NCBI GenBank assembly: GCA_937872125.1
Contig: CALMNY010000342.1
Location: 1 to 5,747, forward strand
Length of the DNA: 5,747 nt
Source of the DNA: an uncultured Candidatus Competibacteraceae bacterium
GTDB taxonomy: Bacteria > Pseudomonadota > Gammaproteobacteria > Competibacterales > Competibacteraceae
Reading direction: 5' to 3'
Of the stretch, positions 1 through 4,274 are shown piece by piece. A program made the position numbers and the translations under genes. The notes under the pieces were generated by a model. The model ran no database searches. It was given only the letters and a program-made list of their open reading frames with translations, and was not told the origin of the DNA. The stretch's first letter is position 1, and each line of letters opens with the position of its first letter.

Positions 1-1467
1 GCGATCCACTTCAGTTTCCGACACCATCATGTACAGCCGGTCGTCGAACAGCAGGGTCAGAAAGGCGATCTTGACCAACAGTTCGGGGGTCCAGCGGTAG
101 TCGCGGTTGGACAGCACCGGGAAATAGCGTTGTTCGATAAAAGCGCACAGCGGACCCAACTCACCCTGGAGATAGACAGTCTCGGCGAGGCGTAGAATCG
201 TCTGGCGGTCCTCGTAGGTGGGCAGCCAGAGTTCCCGCAGCCGCTCCACGTACAGCGACCGGGCGACCAGATTGGGAATCTGCAGGATCGCTTGCCCCAG
301 CACGCCCCGGCCGGCCAGGGTCAACACGCCGAAGTAGTACAACAGCGAGGCCATGAATGGTCGATCCTTGACGGCGGCCAACACGTCCTGCACCCCGAAG
401 CGCTGGGCCAGTTGCGGAATGATGACGCCTTGGTCGCCATCGAGCGCCTGAATCAGCAACTCCTCGCCGTGGGGCAGGTGAGAGATGTAGACCAGTTTGC
501 TGCGATCCATGGCCAGGTTCTCGTCGAGCAGGCGCTCGGGGTATTCACCCTCGGCTTGTAAGTGCTTGAGAAAATACAGGCTGAGGGTTGGGTTGTAGAG
601 GCGCTCGCGGGCTTTGGTGCTGAAGCCATAACCGTTGTAGAACGTGCGCATCGTGTCGAGGGCGTTCGCGACCGACCAGGAACCGTCCTCGGGGGCCATG
701 CGTTCCAGCACGGCGGCGATTTCCGCTTCGGTAAAGCCGCACAGGTCGTTGAACGTGTCGGCCAGATAGATGTTCTCCCCGACGTTGTAGCCGCTGGTCA
801 TGTCGCTCAGGACCACCGGCGAAACGCCGGTGATGAACGCCCGATCCAGACCCTGCCCGCCGGCCGCCGCTTTCACCGCCTTGAACACGGTTTTCAGCAA
901 GCCTTCGCCGTACAGCAGGGCTTCGTAGTAGTCCTGTTTTCGCCCGGTCATCAGGACTTCGTTGGCGAAATTGTCGTATTCATCAATCAGTAAATAGAGT
1001 TTGTGGGGGGTTTGGGATACGGCCATCAAGGCGGATCGCCAGGAGGACAGCGCATTATCCGGGTAGATTTCAATGCAGTGGCGCAACCGTTCCTGATAGC
1101 GCAGCGCGAATTCCTGGATGCAATCATTTAGATGCCGATGCAGCGCCGCCTCGATGTCCTTCATATCCCCCTGGGCTTTCACCAGAGAAAAATCCCACTT
1201 CATCACGAAGTATTGGTTATGCAGCGGGGTGGGATTTCGGCCGATGGCCAGAGGGCCGAACAGCGCGTCGAATTGCCCGGCCCGGTTCACGTCGTAGTAA
1301 TGCTCCAGCATCGACAGCAGCAGGCTTTTACCGAAGCGGCGCGGGCGGATGAAGATCAGTTGCCGGCCGGCCGCTTCCAACTGGGGAATCCGGTCGGTGC
1401 GGTCCTGGTAGAAATAGCCCTCCTGAATCAGGGTGGCGAAATCGCTTAAACCATAGGGAAATTTCAT
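1..1467 (-). CDS. AAA-ATPase-like protein with C-terminal PD-(D/E)XK nuclease-type domain (3' end cut by window edge)
   Basis: The frame is open without a stop from the ATG at 1465-1467 to the left edge, giving 489 residues and no C terminus. The opening (KFPYGLSDFATLI, then YFYQDRT) is typical of the AAA-ATPase-like/DUF1703 family, which supports this start, although no good ribosome binding site precedes it. The Walker A-like motif RPRRFGKS is at residues 41-48 and the Walker B-like LYLLIDEYDNF at 157-167. The family signatures ITGVSPV (212-218), FYNGYGF (276-282) and LYNPT (290-294) follow. The segment LLYYFGVLTL (375-384) with IPN (397-399) matches the usual entry to the PD-(D/E)XK part. 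The visible end, SETEVDR (483-489), lies just before where the catalytic Asp is expected. Members are often present in many copies per genome. Their role is not established; ATP-dependent nuclease activity, perhaps in defence or mobility, is inference. It is transcribed divergently from the exported-protein gene. Confidence 0.9.
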   Translation of the reverse strand, partial: MKFPYGLSDFATLIQEGYFYQDRTDRIPQLEAAGRQLIFIRPRRFGKSLLLSMLEHYYDVNRAGQFDALFGPLAIGRNPTPLHNQYFVMKWDFSLVKAQGDMKDIEAALHRHLNDCIQEFALRYQERLRHCIEIYPDNALSSWRSALMAVSQTPHKLYLLIDEYDNFANEVLMTGRKQDYYEALLYGEGLLKTVFKAVKAAAGGQGLDRAFITGVSPVVLSDMTSGYNVGENIYLADTFNDLCGFTEAEIAAVLERMAPEDGSWSVANALDTMRTFYNGYGFSTKARERLYNPTLSLYFLKHLQAEGEYPERLLDENLAMDRSKLVYISHLPHGEELLIQALDGDQGVIIPQLAQRFGVQDVLAAVKDRPFMASLLYYFGVLTLAGRGVLGQAILQIPNLVARSLYVERLRELWLPTYEDRQTILRLAETVYLQGELGPLCAFIEQRYFPVLSNRDYRWTPELLVKIAFLTLLFDDRLYMMVSETEVDR

Positions 1468-1576
1468 GGCGGCGTCGGTTCCCGGGGCGTGGGTTGCTGA
1501 AATCCACGATAGCACAGGCGGGCGTGGGCGGGGCGACCCGAATCGGCATTCCCAGTTATCCCCGGCGATCCTGGGT

Positions 1577-1651
1577 CAGGGTTATTTCGGGTCCAAACCC
1601 GGCTGTCAGGAAAATCCTTACAGGAATACCCTGATTTTATTTATAAAAATC
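1577..1651. promoter_or_regulatory. Divergent intergenic regulatory region with overlapping inverted repeats and a candidate promoter
   Basis: This is the core of the 244-base gap between the divergent genes, and it is much more AT-rich toward 1611-1690 than its surroundings. Four inverted repeats can be read directly. CGGGT/ACCCG lies at 1588-1592/1597-1601 with a 4-base loop. CTGTCAGGA/TCCTTACAG lies at 1603-1611/1615-1623 with an AAA centre and 8 of 9 pairs. CAGGGTTATT (1577-1586) pairs with AATACCCTG (1625-1633), with one bulge. GATTTT/AAAATC lies at 1633-1638/1646-1651. A possible sigma70 -10 box is TATAAA at 1642-1647, with a poor -35 (TTACAG, 1618-1623) 18 bases before it. An alternative -10 is TAGTGT at 1653-1658. 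A promoter for the rightward gene is likely somewhere here; the exact boxes and any bound regulator are inference. Confidence 0.4.
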
Positions 1652-1711
1652 ATAGTGTATGGTCTTTCCAATTTTGAGCAAATTCAAATCCACCACCATC
1701 GGGAATTTGGA

Positions 1712-2668
1712 ATGAACAAGCGACTGAATAGCTGTTTGAGCTTGGCGATTGCCGCTGTCCTAGCCTCGCCCACCGCCTTTGCCTACGACCGGGATGACGC
1801 CATCGCGGATTGCCAGGATAAAATCTTCGACGATTCCCAGTACTCCAGGTACTCCGGCGCCCATGGGGCGACCGCCCAGGAGACGGGCCGCAATTCCTAC
1901 AAGGTGACCGGCCTGGTCAAGGACCGGGACAAAAAAGACCACCGTTTCAACTGCCGGATTGATCACCGCGAGGTGGTGAGTTGGAACGTCAGCCCGGAAG
2001 CGATTTCGGATTCCGATAAAAAGACGGCGGCGGCGGTCGGCGCTGGCGTCCTCGGCCTGGCCATCCTGGCCGCTGCGGTGAGTGGCAATAAGGATCACGA
2101 AGATAAACGGAATTCCTACGAAAAGGGCGAGAACTCCCCGTTCGACGACATGGGCTACCTGAAGCAGGAATGCACCAACGAAGTACGCCGCCATCTGGAT
2201 CGGGACCACGGTGCGGTCCGCGATCTGGAATTGACCCATCCGCATTTGCACGACCGCACCCTGTCCGGCAATGGCCGGGTTTCTTTCGAACGCGGCGGTC
2301 GCCGGGAACTGTCGTTCACCTGTGATTTCGACCGTCGCGGCCAGGTTCAGGACGGGCACTACAGCTATGTGGGCGGCGATGACGATGGCCGCATGGCCCG
2401 CGCTGACGAAGGTGGAGCGGGCGCTTCCAAGGGCGGTATTCCCTTTTTTAACGCCACCTGTCCTGGCGGCTACGAGGTGCATGCCGATCAGGGCGGCCCG
2501 ATTTATATCGGCGGCAAGGAAACCAAACTCAAAAAGTTCAACAACAACGCCTTCGAAGCCACCGGTTCTGACATCACCCTCTCCCTCACCATCAATCCCG
2601 ACGGTTCGCCCAGCTTGATGTACACCGGCAAGCATGGCGCCAACGGCGTTTGCACGATCAAGGACTGA
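1712..2668 (+). CDS. Exported cysteine-paired protein of unknown function (318 aa)
   Basis: I do not recognise a named family. The frame is open from 1466, but the ATG at 1712 is preferred. It gives a clear Sec signal peptide (MNKR, a hydrophobic core, then AFA before Tyr25), and a modest GGGA sits 7 bases upstream. After the signal there are six cysteines in three successive pairs: Cys34/Cys81, Cys154/Cys204 and Cys250/Cys314. The first two sections look like a diverged duplication, each ending in F-x-C-x-(I/F)-D-x-R and a nearby Val. They are separated by a Gly/Ala-rich hydrophobic segment (residues 106-124) and a charged stretch rich in Lys, Asp and Glu. The third section (about 245-318) is a compact domain that starts with CPGGYEVHAD and ends with GANGVC. 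Disulfide bonding and a periplasmic or envelope location are inferred. It stands alone on its strand here, with a possible stem-loop just after the stop. Confidence 0.85.
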   Translation: MNKRLNSCLSLAIAAVLASPTAFAYDRDDAIADCQDKIFDDSQYSRYSGAHGATAQETGRNSYKVTGLVKDRDKKDHRFNCRIDHREVVSWNVSPEAISDSDKKTAAAVGAGVLGLAILAAAVSGNKDHEDKRNSYEKGENSPFDDMGYLKQECTNEVRRHLDRDHGAVRDLELTHPHLHDRTLSGNGRVSFERGGRRELSFTCDFDRRGQVQDGHYSYVGGDDDGRMARADEGGAGASKGGIPFFNATCPGGYEVHADQGGPIYIGGKETKLKKFNNNAFEATGSDITLSLTINPDGSPSLMYTGKHGANGVCTIKD

Positions 2669-2675
2669 TCCCGAT

Positions 2676-2698
2676 CCTGCCCGAGCGGCAGGCCGGGC
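2676..2698 (+). terminator. Stem-loop just downstream of the exported-protein gene, possible weak terminator
   Basis: CCTGCC (2676-2681) and GGCAGG (2687-2692) form a perfect 6-bp stem with a 5-base loop, beginning 8 bases after the TGA. A competing stem, GCCCG/CGGGC (2679-2683/2694-2698), uses overlapping bases. Only a short TTT follows at 2701-2703, so this is not a canonical intrinsic terminator. Partial read-through into the next ORF is possible. Confidence 0.3.
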
Positions 2699-2745
2699 GC
2701 TTTCGCAACGGTCTGCCACCCTCGTCATCCCCACTGGAGAGCCTC

Positions 2746-2919
2746 ATGCGCCGTTTCCGCCTGTCTCCAACTCTGGCGAGTCGCCTGCTGGCCGGATTCC
2801 TGCTGACCTTGGGCAGTGCGCCCTTGACCGCTCAAGCCGATGCTTCCGACCGCCCCCTCTGCGAACATACGCAGCTCTCTCATCAACCAGGAGTTTGCGC
2901 ATCGTGTTGGTTTGGCTGA
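2746..2919 (+). CDS. Small exported ORF (57 aa), possibly the intact 5' end of a decayed gene
   Basis: The ATG at 2746 is chosen because GGAG at 2736-2739 sits 6 bases before it, one of the better ribosome binding sites in the window. The product begins MRRFR, followed by a hydrophobic stretch (about residues 10-28) and a signal-peptidase-like AQA before Asp32. This is a convincing Sec signal peptide. The remaining 26 residues contain three cysteines (one in LCEH, two in VCASC) and end abruptly in WFG. The tail matches no family I know. Two readings are possible: a genuine small secreted Cys-containing peptide, or a longer exported protein that lost its frame around 2860-2890, since the other frames look coding-like immediately downstream. 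The 77-base gap from the preceding gene contains a stem-loop, so co-transcription is uncertain. Confidence 0.45.
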   Translation: MRRFRLSPTLASRLLAGFLLTLGSAPLTAQADASDRPLCEHTQLSHQPGVCASCWFG

Positions 2920-3073
2920 TCGGCTGCGCCAGCTTGACGGACCCTGCCCGAGGCAGTCGCTCAGTTCAGGGAGGCGTCAAGCCCAGACCCTGAACAAATG
3001 CGCCGCGTCAATCATCTCCACTGTATCTGGCATCTACCGGGAGGTGATGGAGTTCGAGCGTCTCCGGCGAGCT

Positions 3074-3110
3074 GCCATGGGTGGTTGAGCGCGCTGGCGC
3101 CGCCCATGGC
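3074..3110. repeat. Long GC-rich inverted repeat (11-12 bp arms, 13-base loop)
   Basis: The left arm 3074-3085 and right arm 3099-3110 pair with GCCATGGG perfectly matched to CCCATGGC. The stem then continues through two G-T wobbles at 3082-3102 and 3085-3099. It overlaps the TGA at 3086-3088 that ends one coding-like piece. There is no T-run after it, so it is not an obvious intrinsic terminator. A REP-like or structural RNA element is possible. Confidence 0.45.
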
Positions 3111-3267
3111 CTGCTACTCTTCCATCCGCTTGTGGGAAGACAGCGAGGCGGCGCTGGTCCCACCGACAGCCCGGCACGCGCCCCCGGTGCACTACACGTC
3201 CAAGGCGCGGTTTCTGGCGGACAAGGGAGGACCTGGCGCGCGTGCGGGAGGCCATCGTGGCACACGT

Positions 3268-3283
3268 GCGATCCTGGGATCGC
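3268..3283. repeat. Short perfect palindrome upstream of the Uma2 gene
   Basis: GCGATCC (3268-3274) and GGATCGC (3277-3283) are perfect inverse complements around a central TG. The element lies 34 bases before the Uma2 start codon and overlaps the end of the decayed reading frame. Its spacing and symmetry would suit a dimeric repressor site or a small hairpin. No function is shown by the sequence. Confidence 0.35.
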
Positions 3284-3317
3284 GGATAAAAGCCCTACTG
3301 ATTTTTAGGAGATCATC

Positions 3318-3893
3318 ATGATAAATCTGGCCGTCCAACCCGCTTTCGACGCCGAGGCTTACCTGGTCTGGGAAGAGCGGCAAGTGGAAAAACATGAATT
3401 TATCGCCGGCGAAGTGTTCGCGATGGCGGGCGCGCGGCGCGAGCATGTGGTGGTGTCTGGCAACCTGTACGCCGCTTTCAAGCAACGGCTGCGTGGCGGG
3501 CCGTGTCAGGCGTATGTCGCCGATTTGAAAGTGCGGCTGGAAGCGGCGGACGCCTTTTTCTACCCGGATGTCGTGGTCTCCTGCGACCCGCGCGATCACG
3601 CGGCCGACCAGTTCATCGCCTATCCAACCCTGATCGTGGAGGTGTTGTCGGAGTCCACCGCCGCTTTCGACCGGGGTAAGAAGTTCGCGGCTTATCGCAC
3701 GCTGGCGTCGTTACGGGAATACGTGCTGGTGGATATCGAAGCGCGCCGGGTGGAAACATTCCAGCGCACCCCGGAGAACGACTGGCTGTTGCACGAGTAT
3801 CTTCCGGGCTGTGGGGAATGCAGGTTCCCGGCGGTGAACGTTTCGATCCCCTTCGACGAAATCTTTGAAAATGTCGCGCCTCAGGCAGAATAA
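3318..3893 (+). CDS. Uma2-family (DUF820) putative restriction-endonuclease-like protein
   Basis: This 191-residue protein has the usual Uma2 length and order of motifs. The start is fixed by AGGAG at 3307-3311, 6 bases before the ATG. Visible signatures are EKHEFIAGEVFAMAGA (24-39), the H-x5-GNLY segment (43-51), YPDVVVSCD (82-90), TLIVEVLSEST (104-114), DRGKKFAAYR (118-127) and LREYVLVD (132-139). In the PD-(D/E)XK fold, Asp84 and Glu108 are the expected metal-binding residues. The usual Lys after Glu108 is absent (E-V-L), as is common in this family, and Lys121 or Lys122 may take its place; that assignment is inference. Uma2 proteins are abundant in cyanobacteria and some proteobacteria and are mostly uncharacterised, with a predicted DNA-cleaving role. 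Here the gene precedes a PqqD-like gene by 41 bases and may share its transcript. Confidence 0.93.
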   Translation: MINLAVQPAFDAEAYLVWEERQVEKHEFIAGEVFAMAGARREHVVVSGNLYAAFKQRLRGGPCQAYVADLKVRLEAADAFFYPDVVVSCDPRDHAADQFIAYPTLIVEVLSESTAAFDRGKKFAAYRTLASLREYVLVDIEARRVETFQRTPENDWLLHEYLPGCGECRFPAVNVSIPFDEIFENVAPQAE

Positions 3894-3921
3894 GGGAATT
3901 TTCCACACCCTAGCGATGGCT

Positions 3922-3926
3922 GGAGG
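3922..3926 (+). promoter_or_regulatory. Ribosome binding site that fixes the TTG start of the PqqD-like gene
   Basis: GGAGG at 3922-3926 lies 8 bases before the TTG at 3935. The nearer ATG at 3927-3929 is followed in frame by ATA, GGT and TGA, so it cannot start the gene. No other ATG occurs before the conserved core. This supports TTG initiation. Confidence 0.65.
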
Positions 3927-3934
3927 ATGATAGG

Positions 3935-4207
3935 TTGACCCGCGGCGCTCTTTTGAAAATTCCCGAACAGGTGGTCACTCGCCAGGTCGGCGATGAAACC
4001 GTCCTTCTGAATCTCGAATCTGGAACCTATTTCGGCCTCGATCCGGTGGGCAGCCGTTTCCTCGAACTGCTCCAGGCGGAAGGCGCGCTGGCGACAGTCA
4101 TCGCCCGAATGCTGGAAGAATTCGACGTGGCCGAAGCGCAACTGGAGGCCGATCTCTTCCAGCTTTCGGAAGAGATGCTCGCCAGCGGCCTGCTCGAAGC
4201 GGCGTAA
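3935..4207 (+). CDS. PqqD-like peptide-binding protein (RRE-fold), orphan
   Basis: This 90-residue protein matches the PqqD family in length and pattern. A strand-rich N terminus leads to the diagnostic hairpin-plus-helix segment LLNLESGTYFGLDPVGSRF (residues 24-42). A leucine-rich helical half follows (LEELDV-type text, with LLEAA at the end). PqqD-like proteins adopt the RiPP recognition element fold. They bind a precursor peptide's leader and present it to a modifying enzyme such as a radical-SAM protein (PqqE in PQQ synthesis) or lasso-peptide machinery. None of those partners, nor a recognisable precursor, is present in the window, so this is an orphan copy and not evidence of PQQ synthesis. 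The start is TTG with a strong GGAGG. It follows Uma2 by 41 bases, probably by operon layout and not by shared function. Confidence 0.85.
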   Translation: MTRGALLKIPEQVVTRQVGDETVLLNLESGTYFGLDPVGSRFLELLQAEGALATVIARMLEEFDVAEAQLEADLFQLSEEMLASGLLEAA

Positions 4208-4226
4208 CCGACCATTTGTTTTCCTG

Positions 4227-4258
4227 AGCGTGCTGGCGCCATCGTCGGCTGGCGCGCT
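4227..4258. repeat. Inverted repeat in the convergent gap between PqqD-like and CorA-like genes
   Basis: AGCGTGC (4227-4233) pairs with GCGCGCT (4252-4258) through one wobble. An alternative stem is GCGCCA/TGGCGC (4236-4241/4250-4255). The two genes converge with a 67-base gap, so a bidirectional transcription stop would be expected here. Neither side has a T-run next to the stem, so the terminator role is only a guess. Confidence 0.3.
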
Positions 4259-4274
4259 GGGCAGAGTTTGCCGT

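Larger units (their letters stand above)
2920..3289 (+). pseudogene. Frame-switching coding remnant between the small exported ORF and Uma2
   Basis: No intact gene spans this stretch, but pieces look translated. In the frame of 2840-3088 the text around residues QTLNKCAASIISTVSGIY and EFERLRRA is helix-like and ends at TGA 3086-3088. In the frame of 2998-3321 a later piece reads VHYTSKARFLADK (ending near 3226). Its natural continuation, EDLARVREAIVAHV then RSWDRG, lies one frame over and stops at TAA 3287-3289. Together with the signal peptide at 2746 these could be parts of one exported protein broken by several frameshifts, or parts of two unrelated remnants. No homologue is recognised. 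Assembly or sequencing error is an alternative to true decay. The stretch also contains the hairpin at 3074-3110 and the palindrome at 3268-3283. Confidence 0.3.

Noticed and set aside
562..1449. Plus-strand open frames of 143 and 105 codons inside the ATPase-like gene
   Set aside because: They lie wholly within the unbroken minus-strand frame that carries Walker motifs and family signatures, and they have no ribosome binding site or recognisable content.
1466..1711. N-terminal extension of the exported protein to an ATG at 1466
   Set aside because: The added 82 residues cross the AT-rich promoter-like region and place the signal peptide internally. The start at 1712 gives a normal signal peptide.
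1760..2734. A 324-codon open frame on the minus strand opposite the exported-protein gene
   Set aside because: It is an antisense shadow in GC-rich DNA. The plus-strand product has a signal peptide, patterned cysteines and a plausible start, while the minus-strand text is low-complexity Ala/Val/Gly with no recognisable motif.
3008..3265. Minus-strand open frames of 73-85 codons in the degraded stretch
   Set aside because: They are Pro/Arg/Ser-rich without motifs or ribosome binding sites, which is typical of random GC-rich frames.
1565..3278. The 11-mer GCGATCCTGGG shared by 1565-1575 and 3268-3278
   Set aside because: A few identical 11-mer pairs are expected by chance in a window of this size, and the flanking sequences do not match.
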